Positions 20,341-31,569 are shown, counted from the stretch's first letter. The stretch is DNA of 64,000 bases from Plantago major (GCA_026545765.1 CM048844.1:69359035-69423034); one strand, 5' to 3'. Notes: generated by a model not told the origin, from the letters alone. Numbers and translations are program-made.

Positions 20341-23300
20341 TTATGGTTTATAGGTTTGAAGAGGAGCGGTTGGCTATCTGGAAGCATAACTTTACGGTTT
20401 TGTTCATTCTCAAATGGAACTTATAACCAAGGTGGTGACGCTTCGTCTAAAGATGGTTCATTTGTTGAATTGTCTCGAGTTGGGACATCGTCGTGTTGCC
20501 TATTCTTCTTTGGTGTTAGTGCGTTTGGATTGGATAAAATTCAATATTCTCCATCAGCTGATAGCCAAGCTTTCTACAGCAACCCCGAGGTTTCGGCAAT
20601 GTTGGATTTCATTGTTGAGGAGGCTCAGAAAAAGAAGGAGGTTGTTGATGCCCCTATGATGAGAAGAAGTAAGTATTATATAGAAGGTGGACCTTCATTT
20701 GATTTAGGCTATAATTTTGGTGCATGAGTTTTTATGAGGCTATTGGTTCTCAATTGTCATTCCTCCCACGTTCTGACCCTTTGATTTTGGTTCAAAAGAT
20801 AATGATGCGACGTTGTCGATAATCTTTATTTCCTCCGATGTTTTCTTGGACTTGAACCCCATTACTGATATCTCCAATTTCTTGGGTGATATTGATTACA
20901 ATGATGGCATGGGATGCACTATTGAGTGTGGAGTTGCTGGGGTTGATTATGACTTGATTACTGAACGTGCCAACACATTGGTATGGAAATTGAAGTTCTT
21001 TATTTTTCTTACTCACAACATTAGTTGATATAATTGTGTTTTTATTTTTTATTTGTTACTTTTTGCAGAAGTCCACATTTTATAAGTTTCTTCAGAAGAA
21101 AGGACACAGTTGAGCAAAGGAGATTGAATCCTTCGTCTTCAATCATATCAAGATGCCTTTCGACTTGGTTGTAAATGATGGAAATAATGACTGTGCATTG
21201 TATGTAATGCATGAGATGAAAGAATTTAGAGGAGCAACATATGATTCAGATAGTTTGAATCAGGTATGTTTTTTAAAGTTGGTTTGCTTCTTTTTTTTTT
21301 TTTTTTTGTTTTAGTGATTGTTTTTAGCTTCAAGGTTTTTGTTTTAAGTGATTCCCTTATTGTTTTTAAGTGTTTGTTTTGTCTGTTTATGGAGATGTTA
21401 CTGATTTAATAGTGTAAGTTGGTGTTTTAAGTGTTTACGTTGTTGTTTTTAAGTACTTATATGATGAATTATTTATACTTAATTTTTGTTGCTTTTTGAC
21501 TTTACGGGCGTATTCTTTTTAGAGCAGAGATTGTGGCTACTCTTGTTTTGGCTGACATCAACTCTAGTAGAGCATCTGTGTTGGATTTGGTTGAGTACTT
21601 TGATGTCAACAAACATGATATGATAAAGGAATTACTAGCTAAAGATGCTCAGAAAGAACAGGAAAATGTTGATGTTCCAGATGTAAAAACAGATCCGCAG
21701 GACGAAGCTGATCCGAAGGACAAAGCTGATAAACCAGTGAAAAAAGTTGAATCGAAGGCTGCTGCCAGGGCTAGAGTAGCTTTGGAGAAGAAGGCAAAAC
21801 AAGCTGCAGAGAAGGCTGCAAAAGCTCTTGAAAGGGAAAGGAAAAAACAGGAGAAAGAAAAGCAGAAGCTAGAGAAAGAGAAGGAAAAATAGGCTAAGGA
21901 AATTGGAAAGAGGACGAAGAAGCAGCATGATTCTCCTGATGATACTGATAAGGACAGTACAATTGACAAGAAGTTGGGGGCCTTGAAAATTAAGTTGAAG
22001 AAGTAGTATGTGATTTGGAAATCAGACAAGTACATTGTTTATGTATTTAAGTGGTTTGTAGATTGTTTTAGTATGGTTTATTAATGTTTAAGAAGTAGTT
22101 GTTGGGTTTGAACAATTTGTGCTTTCTAATATGTTGTGAACAAGTTTAAGTAGATGTTTTAATGTAATTTGTGTTTTTTAAGTGTTTACATTTGTGTTTT
22201 TTGTTTGATCTTTGATGTTTTTTAGGAATTAGTTTGTTGTTTTTTAAGATTTTTTGGTTGCATGTGTTTGAATATTTTTTTGTGATAGGTTTTAAGTTGA
22301 TATATATTATTTTAATATGTTTTGTTATAGTTTTAAGTTGATTCATTGTTTTTTTAAGATGGTTTATTGTAGTTTTTAAGCGACAATGAAAATACTCTTA
22401 TAAGATACAAACTAAATTAATGAATTTAGAAGTAAACAAACTTTGTCGTTTTTTTTCCTTGTTAGTTTTAGGTTGATTCATTGTGTTTTTAAGATGGTTC
22501 ATTGTTGTTTTTAAGCGACAATGAAAATACTCTTAAAAGAAACAAACTAAAATGATGAAATTACAATTAAACAAGTCTATTATATTTCATTAAAACAGTA
22601 ATAATCAAGTGCAAACATTATAAATCAGTCATTATATGATTGTAAATTTAAGAGATTCTGATGTCTTTCAAATAATTATTACTAAAGCATAAAATATCAT
22701 ATGAGACGCTCATTTGGTGTGTCTTTTGAAATTTGCTTCTTTCTGTTGAATTTGCTTGTGAACTTAGGCTTCCTTCCTTTTGTATTTGCACGGATTAGAT
22801 CCAAAAGAAGTTGAGGTTGGTTTGATGCTTGAGATACGGTATTCGTTTGAGTGTTTGTGCTTGTTGCTTCAATACTATATGTCCGAGTGCTTGTGCCTGG
22901 GGCTTGAATTGATACTACAGACTTCACTTGTATTAGATCCCGGTTGAATCCGTCTTCAATTATCCTGTTGAAAATACAAATTCAGTTGTCATTAAAACCA
23001 TATCATCTTAGATTAAAACCATGTCTAACATGCTTAAATCAATAACTGTAATGTTTTTTTAAAAACACGTATAAATTACTAAAACACAAACGAATAAGTT
23101 TTAAACACAAACTAACATGTTTAAAACTTACTGACCTCCTTGCATCATGATTGCTTGAGCATGATGTCAGCAAATCGTAGAATTTTCTTGACATTAGTTG
23201 ACGCCATGGTAGTGCTTCATCAAATTCTTTGTGCACAATGCTTCCACCTTGGTACACCTTATTCCATTCAGGTTGCTTGATCCCTTTTGTCCACCTCTTG

Positions 23301-23489
23301 TTGATGTATTTCTCAGGTATCTTTTTTACATTGTGATGTGTTAGAACCTTAATGGCATGAAAGCATAACCAACCAAGTGCTGAGTATTGCTTGCATGAAC
23401 AATCAACTGTTACATCTTCACCTTCCTTAAAATAGTGTACTGCATGTGTCTTTTTTGTTGTATCATCTGGGTGTATATTAAGAACCAAG

Positions 23490-23855
23490 TCATTCCTATT
23501 GGAGAAAAATAAATTATAAATAGGTGGAGCATAGAATATGTTTAAAACAGTAATTTTAAGGTGTAAAAGTATCATAAACTGGCTTATAACAATCACATAG
23601 AACATTATTTCTTAAACCTGTAAGTAATCTTCTTAACACTTAAAGAAAAAAGCTTAAAACAATAATGAACTGTTAATTATTCTTACCTGTAAATAGGGGA
23701 GCATAGAATATGTTTAAAATAGTAATTTTAAGGCGTAAAAGTATCATAAACTGGCTTATAACAATCACATAGAGCATTATTTCTTAAACCTGTAAATAAT
23801 CTTCTTAACACTTAAATAAAAAATCTTAAAACAATAATGAACTGTAAATTGTTCT
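23490..23855 (-). repeat. Tandem duplication of about 180 bp in a transposase intron, copying the splice donor
   Basis: Segments 23495-23690 and 23691-23860 are nearly identical (TAGGTGGAGCATAGAATATG against TAGGGGAGCATAGAATATG and onward). Each copy carries a GTAAGA donor-like site, so the true donor of the exon ending at 23864 has a decoy downstream. Confidence 0.8.
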
Positions 23856-24423
23856 TACCTTCTTGTGTAGGACTGTGTGCTCCAAGTTGTAGCAACAGAG
23901 GCATAAAACTCTTCTTTAAAATACTTGAAAACCTCAATTGTGTACACCTCAGCTGCATGGGCAAGCAAACTACACTCAATTTCAAGCAAAGGTGCTGAAT
24001 TGTTAGCATCGTAGCCTTTCTTTTGTTCAACACTCCTCCACCTCTTTACGGTATCTGTAAAGATGTCATAAAACTTTGTTAGAGATGTGGTTCTATTTGC
24101 CTTGAAGCAAATGGCATTGTTTGTGATTTCACTTCTTTGCGACGATAAGAAACCAGCGAAGAAGACGTATTTGCTTAATGTTGTGCACCACTTGCTACGA
24201 ATTGCATAAAATCTCTCAAACCATTTAGAATCTGCAACTCCATATTTTAATAGCATTGTTGTCCAGCAAGCTTCAAATTCGTCTTCATCAGCGCAACCTT
24301 TTAGACAATAATCAAAATCCTTCTTGAATTCGAAATCAGTCTTAAGTCTTCCAAAATGTGTGATAGCATTTTGTTGAATATGCCATAAACACAGCCTGTG
24401 CCTAGTTCTTTCACCAAAAACCT

Positions 24424-24775
24424 GCAGCAAACGTTTTGTTTTAAAATCTACAGCATACCCTCATAAAACAACCACTGTATCTATTAAAATAGTAACTTAG
24501 AAGGAACATATAACATAAGGCATAAACAGTAACAATATCTAGTAAAACCACCACTATCCATATTAAAACCATGTGAAAGCAGAAATCATTTTTTAAAACC
24601 TGCAGCAAATGTTCTGTTTTAAAAACTACAACATACTCTCGTAAAACAACCACTGTATGTATTAAAATCGTAACTTACCAGGAACATATAACATAATGCA
24701 TAAACAGTAACAATATCTAGTAAAACCACCACTATCCATATTAAAACCATGTGAAAGTAGAATTCATTTTTTTAA
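24424..24775 (-). repeat. Tandem duplication of about 176 bp in a transposase intron
   Basis: The intron between the exon ending AINQ and the exon starting VFGERT is made of two diverged copies of one block (for example TAGTAAAACCACCACTATCC occurs in both). Each copy ends in a CTGCAG acceptor-like site. Confidence 0.85.
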
Positions 24776-26233
24776 TACCTGATTTATAGCATTAGCCATT
24801 GCTTTGTCTTGATCAGTGAATATAGTAATTGGCTCCTTGCCATCCATGGACTCTACGAATTCTTTGAGCAGCCATTCAAATGTTTCCGTGTTTTCCTTTG
24901 ATAGGAAAGCACAACCAAACATAACTGTGTTCCAGTGGTTGTTCACACCAACTATGGGAGCACAAATAAGATTGTATCTATTTGTGTTGTAAGTAGTGTC
25001 AAATATTACAACATCCCCAAAGTGTTTGTAGTCTTCTTTCATCATACCATCCCTCCAGAATATGCATTGTAGTCTAGCATCTTCACCATACTTGTAGCGG
25101 TGATAAAATTCTGGGTCTTCATCCTTTTGTTTCTGAATACAAAAAGAAATCAAACATAAAGCTTTCAATTGTTACTTTTTTAGACATGCATAAAACCATA
25201 ACAGTGCGCATTAAAACATAAACTTATAACCTTAAAAAATGTAACAGAAAGACATAAAACAGTAATTACTAGTTCTTCACCTGCATTTTGTTCACCAGTG
25301 TTTGTGCATCACCTTGCTCTATACTTTGTACTCTAATTCAGCCAACACAATTGATGTGGTCTTTTTTAGTATGGCCGACGAATTCCTCTCCTCCAGCTTG
25401 AGCTACCATCAAATTATATGCATCGGTTGGTTTAATATGGCACTCTTTAAATTGCCTAATTATTTGTACCTTCTCTGCAGACATTGAACGCTCGCTCCGT
25501 TTCAAATGATTCAGTTGCAGTGGTGTCATTTCATGGTTGTGCTCAATGTGATGATCTTCTATTCTATATAAATCATTCTTTCTGTCATATTTCACCCTTG
25601 CATGTGCCTTGCACCCTGTCCTTGTAACAATTATCCTACCCCTTTTCTCTTGTTTGTTGGCTGTTGATTTTGCACGATAGGGGAAGGAACAACAATCTGG
25701 TTCAATGCAACTGGAGACGGATTTCCTATTTCTGGGTTTTTTGCCCTTGTAAAACCTTGACATGAGCACATAAAATATATCTCATTAACCTTGTCAACAT
25801 ACTTTATGTATCATTTTGAACTCTTCTTGACAGAGAATCCAAGTTCATTTGAGTGCACTTTGTACACCTCTAGCAACTCCTCCCATGTTACTGCTGTGAC
25901 ACCCTTTAGAGATGTAGGATCATCAGCTCCTGCTAAAAACATTAACAAACTAAATTAAAACCATTCCACATCACATTAAATACATAACATACTCAATTAA
26001 AACAGTAATAGTGGTGTTTCTAAGTGATGATGTTGTGTTTTTTAAGTGATGATGTTACACATTTTAAAGTAACACTGTTGTTTCAAACTATAACAGGAAG
26101 CTTTTAAACCATAACATTCTCAATTAAAACAGTAATAGTGGTGTTTAAAACTGCATCAGTCTTAAATAAAAGTAGCAACTTCTTAGCACATCTTAAAATC
26201 ATAACATACATATTAAATCAATAACAGATACCG

Positions 26234-26308
26234 CTTAATTAGGGTTTAGAGTTTAGAACGGTCCAAGGCGGAGCCTTGGACCGTCCCAAACCCTAAACCC
26301 TAATTAAG
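26234..26308. repeat. 75-bp foldback with TTTAGGG-like arms (copy 1)
   Basis: Arms of about 36 bp run from CTTAATTAGGGTTTAG to CTAAACCCTAATTAAG around the centre CCAAGGCGGAGCCTTGG. It has some mismatches (TTTAGAGTTTAGAAC on the left). Confidence 0.88.
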
Positions 26309-26680
26309 ACCGTAGCTTCCGGAGGGTGTTTTCATTTTCATTTGATTTAGGGGTTCACCATTTCCCTTAGGGTTTTAGATTTTATGTTGAAATTCTGAGT
26401 TTAGGGTTTTAAATGATAATGTTGTGTTTTTAAGTGATGATATTGTGTTTTTTAAGTGATGGTGTTACACATTTTAAAGTAACACTGTTGTTTGAAACTA
26501 TAACAGAAAGCTTTTAAACCATAACATTCTCAATTAAAACATGTCATTTTTCTCATTTTTTCTAGTTCATTTAATGTGTAATAGTGGTGTTTAAAACTGC
26601 ATCAGTCTTAAATAAAAGTAGCAACTTCTTAGCACATCTTAAAATCATAACATAACATATTAAATCAATAACATATACCG

Positions 26681-26733
26681 CTTAATTAGGGTTTAGGGTT
26701 TAGGACCGTCCTAAACCCTAAACCCTAATTAAG
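26681..26733. repeat. 53-bp foldback, centre deleted (copy 2)
   Basis: It has the same arms as the other copies but joins directly at TAGGACCGTCCTA, lacking the central CCAAGGCGGAGCCTTGG part. Confidence 0.88.
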
Positions 26734-27069
26734 ACCGTAGCTTCCGGAGGGTGTTTTCATTTTCATTTGATTTAGGGGTTCACCATTTCCCTTAGGGTTT
26801 TAGATTTTATGTTGAAATTCCGAGTTTAGGGTTTTAAATGATAATGTTGTGTTTTTAAGTGATGATGTTGTGTTTTTTAAGTGATGGTGTTACACATTGT
26901 AAAGTAACATTGTTGTTTGAAACTATAACAGAAAGCTTTTAAACCATAACATTCTCAATTAAAACAGTAATAGTGGTGTTTAAAACTGCATCAGTCTTAA
27001 ATAAAAGTATCAACTTCTTAGCACATCTTAAAATCATAACATAACATATTAAATCAATAACAGATACCG

Positions 27070-27144
27070 CTTAATTAGGGTTTAGGGTTTAGGACGGTCC
27101 AAGGCGGAGCCTTGGACCGTCCTAAACCCTAAACCCTAATTAAG
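27070..27144. repeat. 75-bp near-perfect foldback (copy 3)
   Basis: The arms read AATTAGGGTTTAGGGTTTAG on one side and the reverse complement on the other, with GGACGGTCCAAGGC before the centre. It can form an almost perfect hairpin with a very short loop. Confidence 0.9.
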
Positions 27145-27470
27145 ACCGTAGCTTCCGGAGGGTGTTTTCATTTTCATTTGATTTAGGGGTTCACCATTTC
27201 CCTTAGGGTTTTAGATTTTATGTTGAATTTCTGAGTTTAGGGTTTTAAATGATAATGTTGTGTTTTTAAGTGATGATGTTGTGTTTTTTAAGTGATGGTG
27301 TTACACATTTTAAAGTAACACTGTTGTTTCAAACTATAACAGGAAGCTTTTAAACCATAACATTCTCAATTAAAACAGTAATAGTGGTGTTTAAAACTGC
27401 ATCAGTCTTAAATAAAAGTAGCAACTTCTTAGCACATGTTAAAATCATAACATGACATATTAAATCAATA

Positions 27471-27655
27471 ACAGATACCTTTAAAACTATTATTTCACAT
27501 TTAGAAGTAACATTGTTGTTTGAAACTATAACAGGAGGCTTAAAAGAGTAATTTGTTAAATCAATAACAGATACGTTTAAAACTATTATTTCACATTTAG
27601 AAGTAACATTGTTATTTGAAACTATAACAGGAGGCTTAAAACAGTAATTTGCATT
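27471..27655. repeat. Two tandem copies of a unit of about 95 bp (long MULE intron)
   Basis: TTTCACATTTAGAAGTAACA and the sequence around it occur twice, in succession. The rest of the intron up to 28120 is A-rich and shows no gene. Confidence 0.8.
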
Positions 27656-28562
27656 ATTAAATCCACCACATATAATCTTAAAATCATGATTATGAACATT
27701 AAGCAGCAGAAACCACGTTAGAATATCAGTAATATATATAATTAAATTAACAGCAGATTAATTTAAAACAAGAGTATTTGCTCTTAAAACATTAACAAGA
27801 GTACAACAGAGTATTTTTTTTAGCCACAAGATTACAAACTACAGTATATGGTTTTAAAACAGCAACAACTCTGTTTAAACAGTCAACGTAGCATGTTAAA
27901 ACTACAGTAACATAGATGTTTATATATGTAACAGATCGTCTTAAAAACTATGATAATTATTGCTATTTCAAATATCAAGCTGAATCGACATCATAAGCTA
28001 AAAACAGTGATATAGATGATTAAATCTACAACAAAGCTTATTAAAACTAGTATAATGCTTAGTAAAAATATTAAAATTTCATTTTAAAGCAACAACAAAC
28101 AGGAATATGCATATAGAAGATTAAAACCACAATAATATGTTCACATGAACGTACGGAATTGATTCTCTGGTTCTATTTCTAGTATTATTTCCAGATCGGA
28201 AGAGTTTTCTTCTTCCTCGTTCTGGTTTTGTTGATTTAAACACCGTATCATCTAGATCTGCATCTAGAAGCAACGGATGAGTCAAAATTCCGCACGGAAT
28301 CCATTGAAACACGCACAAACACACAGTAGAAGCTATTTTCGAAAATAATAGCAAAAGAAACACGCATAAACACACAGTGAAATGGTTTTTCCTTACCTGA
28401 TTCGTCTCCATAGCAGCTAGGATGATGAAATCCGGTGGAAACTAGGTTGATCGGCGTTATTCCGTTGAGAGGAAGTGGTCAGTAGAGAGAAAACGGCAGA
28501 AACACGCAGACATACCTTTTGTGTGTGTTTTTCTGTTTCCAGGTTTTTGCGCGTTTTGTTGG

Positions 28563-28574
28563 GTATATATATAG
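28563..28574 (-). promoter_or_regulatory. Candidate TATA box of the FAR1-type transposase gene
   Basis: On the reverse strand CTATATATATAC lies about 150 bp before the METNQ start codon, just inside the MULE end, where MULE transposase promoters are normally found. Confidence 0.45.
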
Positions 28575-28635
28575 GGAACCGGTCCGGTTCATTTTAGGAG
28601 GCCGGTTGGATCGAAAACCGCTGTCTAGTTTCTAA

Positions 28636-28763
28636 GCTGGTTTTTTACTTCTGAACCTGATTTTCCTAGCCTATAGGAATGTCTTACCTTATAGTATACG
28701 CTGGTTTTTTACTTCTGAACCTGATTTTCCTAGCCTATAGGAATGTCTTACCTTATAGTATAC
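28636..28763. repeat. Perfect 64-bp tandem duplication at the right MULE end
   Basis: 28636-28699 and 28700-28763 are identical. Each contains the TIR core TGATTTTCCTA, so this end carries two terminal repeats. Confidence 0.92.
28722..28749 (-). repeat. Right terminal inverted repeat of the MULE
   Basis: It is the outer of the two duplicated copies and pairs with 16764-16790; the inner copy is at 28658-28685. Confidence 0.5.
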
Positions 28764-28771
28764 TAACTCTT

Positions 28772-29094
28772 CTTTTAATGATGAATTGATCTTGTTGGGG
28801 TTAAATTAGGGTTTAGAATTTAATTGCAAGAGACGGATTTTTAATTTTTATGATTAATTGATTTTGTCGGGGTTGAATGACGACTTGGAGTTCAATTTCA
28901 GAAAATAAATTGTTTTTTTTAAATTAAAATCTAATTTGCATAAATATTACAAATCAAACTAACAACTTATAAAGTTAGAAAGTACATCCAAAATGCACTA
29001 TATAGTGCTATAATATTACTTGTCTTATCTTGCGTGTCGAAAATCAAAGTTGACAATTGACATGGGACGGATGGAGTATATGTATGTATATATG
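28772..29094. other. AT-rich flank of the MULE, no gene seen
   Basis: It resembles 16170-16300 imperfectly (GATGAATTGAT, TTAGGGTTTAGAATTTAATT). GGGACGGATGGAGTA at 29064-29078 looks like the right end of a decayed Stowaway MITE. Confidence 0.5.
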
Positions 29095-29096
29095 TA

Positions 29097-29339
29097 CTCC
29101 CTCCATCTCTGGAAATTGTCCACTTTACTTTTTGGCACAACAAAATAAGGAGAGCAATATTATATCACTGAAAGTTTCTAAGACTGTATTGATAGTTAGA
29201 TTACTTTTTAACTTTTTGGAAGTAGTGAAGAATATAAAATTATATAACATTTCCTAAAATGACAAAGAAATGAAAGTTGACAACTCCAAAGAGACACCAA
29301 AAATGACAAAATTGATTAACTTCTATGGGGCGGAGTGAG
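29097..29339. mobile_element. Stowaway-type MITE
   Basis: It begins CTCCCTCCATCTCTGG, ends with the inverted counterpart GGGGCGGAGTGAG, and is flanked by TA on both sides. The length of 243 bp and the lack of coding capacity fit Tc1/mariner-derived Stowaway elements. Confidence 0.82.
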
Positions 29340-29341
29340 TA

Positions 29342-29573
29342 TAAACTTTTTTCCCAATTAATAGCAGAAAAAGAATGAATAAATTAAACAAAATTATTAA
29401 GTATATGACATAAAATAAGAGTAACTCTTTTGGGAGACGAACTTTAGATAATTTTTTTAAAAGGGAACCCATTTTTAAACATAAACTTTTTTGTTGTTAA
29501 GTAAAATATATCTACTATGTTGTTAACAAAATGCATTTATTGTGTCTAATAAAACACCAACTTGAACACCGTC
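29342..29573. other. Short AT-rich stretch between MITE and solo LTR
   Basis: No coding or RNA signal is seen. It ends with the CCGTC target duplication of the solo LTR. Confidence 0.6.
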
Positions 29574-31566
29574 TGTGACACCCCAGATTTTGACGTACCT
29601 TAGTACTTTTTATCCTTGCATAATTTATTAGTGTTACTTTATTTGTCTCGAAGTATATTAGAATTATTTTAGTATGTTGGTGAAGTTTGTTTTAAAAGTT
29701 CATTATTTGTTTTAGAAGTCTAAATGTGAGTGTCTTGATTCATGTTTATATGAAGAGTCTTCCTTTAATTAACTAATTCAATACAAGCTAATTATATATG
29801 TTCTTTGATTGATTTATATTGTGAAGAGTCACTTTTGAATTATGTAATGTACATGCATGTCTTATGTGTGTGGGGCTCTCTTAATGTTTTGAAATTAAAT
29901 TGTTATTTTATATTCATATATTTCAAAATACAAGAGTTTGGTAACTTGAGGTTTCTTTAATGAATGAAATATTTTTCTTTCTTTTTCATGTTACGATACG
30001 AAGGGTCGCTTGTAATGTCGAATGTCATATGCTATGTTTCAGCTATGTTTCGATCAACGTTCTGATTTTCTATTCGTTTCTCCTTTATGTTACTTATGCT
30101 TGTCTAAGTGTAATATTGCATATGCATGTTCAATATTTTAAGTTTAATTGTTGCATATGCATGTGTAATTGTGAGTTCAATTTAATTGCTCTAAGTGTTG
30201 CATTTTTGGTGTGTCACATTTTATTTTTGTGTACAAATGACCCTAAGTCATGCCAAAAACGTTTTTGAGCTTTTTCCCAAGTAAAATATGATAATTTATC
30301 ATTAGTTATTGTTTTTAAATGCTTGGAAAAAAATGTGAAAGGTCTCTCTTAATTTTGCACCTTTATTGTTGGTTTTAAAATGAGTTTTAAGTGCAATTTA
30401 AGCCATTTAAATTGCCATTTATTTTTAGTTCTTCAACCCTTTGATCTTCACTCAATCCACCCTATAAATACCCTCTTTTTCCAGCCCTCATTTGTCTAAA
30501 AATGTTTGGGCATTTTCTTCAAAAAAGTCTTCAAGTACTATTGTCTTTTTCTTTCAAGTTTGTAGCTTGTTCTTCTTGCAAGTACTTTCATAGTTCTTGC
30601 TCCTCCTAACCTTCAAATGTGAGTGTTCTACAAAACTATATATATGTATTATTTTCAAAACCTGGAAGGTATTTTAATATGTTTTCAAAATTATATATAA
30701 GTATTGCATGGTTTTCAAAACGCACGTCCTATTGCATAAAAATCAAATCACGAAAGAGTTTTTGCATGCTTCCGCTGATTTTGAAAGATTTATATATTTT
30801 TTACATACATGATTTTTATTTGTTTTGATTGACGGTTCAAGAAAGATACGTACGTTTGGTTCAGGTTAATTGGCTTGTAGTTTGGTCAGTTGTGCCTGGC
30901 GAGCTACTTGTCAGTTTCCTTTGCCCATTCCCTTTAAATCGTGTGATAGAAGCCTTCACTGATTTAGTTGGGTCGTAGAATTCCACCCCTGTACCATGGC
31001 AGGGTCCTGACTGGATAGTTTGATCGACTATCAGGGAGACATAAGGCCTGTTTTACTGTGGGGTTATAAGGAGCGGCATGAAATAATGTTTTTACGAAAA
31101 GTACATGTTACTGAAAGTATTTTCTATTTTATGTTCTTGTTTTTTTTATTATTATGATTTTAATGAAAACTTCACACGAAAATCTTTGAACACTCATTGA
31201 GGTTTTTCTCACACTTGTTTTTATTCCCTTCCTTGTAGGTGAGATGCGGAGAAGAATGAACAACCGATAAACTCAACACACTAAGTATGTAGTTGGGATT
31301 TGGGATTTTTGTCAATGAAAATAGTGTCTTATTGTCTTTTTCAAAAACTCATGTCATTTCCCCGTTATATTGTGTATCTTTAAAGAAAAGAATGTTGAAA
31401 TCTTGTAGTTTTATTTGCTGAATAAAATATATTTTTTATTCCAGCAACTGCGAACGAAAGGTTTTCTGTAACTTCCCATGTTTCACTAAACGTTTCGGCT
31501 CTGCTTTTGCCGGACGTCCCGACTGAAATTTACCCCTTTTAAAAACCCAAAAGTCGGGGCGTTACA
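29574..31566. mobile_element. Solo LTR, 1993 bp, with CCGTC target duplication
   Basis: It begins TGTGACACCCC and ends GGGGCGTTACA, so the TG...CA ends extend into an inverted repeat. The same five bases CCGTC stand directly on both sides (29569-29573 and 31567-31571). No internal region, PBS or second LTR is present, the signature of recombination between two LTRs. A TATAAATA box at 30463-30470 on the + strand suggests + orientation. The family is not resolved; such ends are common in plant LTR elements. Short reading frames inside are not recognised. Confidence 0.88.
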
Positions 31567-31569
31567 CCG

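Larger units (their letters stand above)
17233..22006 (+). pseudogene. Ulp1-like (C48 peptidase-like) gene carried by the MULE, decayed
   Basis: Proteases of the Ulp1 family cut SUMO-type conjugates; copies carried by MULEs have no proven role. Exons that splice cleanly are 17233-17347, 18115-19066 and 19401-19791, giving an N-terminal region rich in Thr/Gly repeats (LGTDTTELVGTG) and a helical domain (KLTEKQKSDVREIGFGG). Later exons at about 20354-20725, 20815-20990, 21069-21263 and 21523-22006 carry the Ulp1-like C-terminal part: MPFDLVVNDGNNDCALYVMHEM resembles the region around the catalytic Cys. A Lys/Glu/Ala-rich tail follows. In-frame stops lie at 21111 (TGA) and 21890 (TAG), and some exon joins do not keep frame. 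The His of the triad is not identifiable. The family call is by pattern and of moderate certainty. Confidence 0.55.
25985..27480. repeat. Tandem array of about 390-450-bp units with TTTAGGG-type foldbacks (long MULE intron)
   Basis: Three full units and flanking partial ones lie within the first transposase intron. Units begin at about 26233, 26680 and 27069. Each holds a foldback followed by CCGTAGCTTCCGGAGGGTG, then a shared block with TTACACATTTTAAAGTAAC. The first unit carries an extra insertion of about 40 bp near 26540-26580. No coding capacity is seen. Confidence 0.88.
22697..28411 (-). pseudogene. FAR1/FHY3-type MULE transposase gene (multi-exon, broken)
   Basis: This is the transposase of the element. 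In order on the reverse strand: a short first exon METNQ with GTAAGG donor (28411-28397), a very long intron, then GADDPTSLKGV at about 25930. The FAR1 zinc finger follows (25769-25500: CSFPYRAKS..., C and H-x-H ligands in DHHIEHNHEM). The MULE transposase core is at 25137-24779 and 24423-23864: Asp in VIFDTTYNT, Asp in FTDQDKAM, Glu in SQRSEITNN. A SWIM zinc finger lies at about 23440-23350 (CSCKQYSALGWLCFH). The tail exon ends at 22697. Lesions are TGA at 25811, a one-base loss near 25756 and TGA at 25338. The join of exons 1 and 2 does not keep frame, so an exon may be missed. FAR1-related host proteins derive from this family, but TIRs and decay argue for an element gene. Confidence 0.82.
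16741..28771. mobile_element. Mutator-like element (MULE) with FAR1-type transposase and Ulp1-like gene
   Basis: Two genes point toward each other: a decayed Ulp1-like gene (17233-22006, +) and a FAR1-type transposase (28411-22697, -). The ends at 16764-16790 and 28722-28749 form a degenerate terminal inverted repeat, with about 18 of 27 bases matching and the core TAGGAAAATCA identical. The bases just outside read TTTTTTTAA on the left and TTCTTTTAA on the right, fitting a 9-bp target duplication with one mismatch. MULEs that carry a Ulp1-like gene beside the transposase are known in plants (the Kaonashi type). Both genes have stops, so the element is not autonomous now. The exact ends are uncertain by some tens of bases. 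Confidence 0.68.

Noticed and set aside
17233..22006. A functional host Ulp1 protease gene
   Set aside because: It sits between MULE ends, beside a transposase, and has in-frame stops and frame-breaking exon joins.
26230..27480. CRISPR-like array or interstitial telomere
   Set aside because: Units are 390-450 bp tandem copies with foldbacks in a plant transposon intron; the telomere-like heptads are only two or three per arm.
29960..30268. A Cys-rich 102-codon protein gene
   Set aside because: It lies inside the solo LTR, has no known domain and no support beyond openness.
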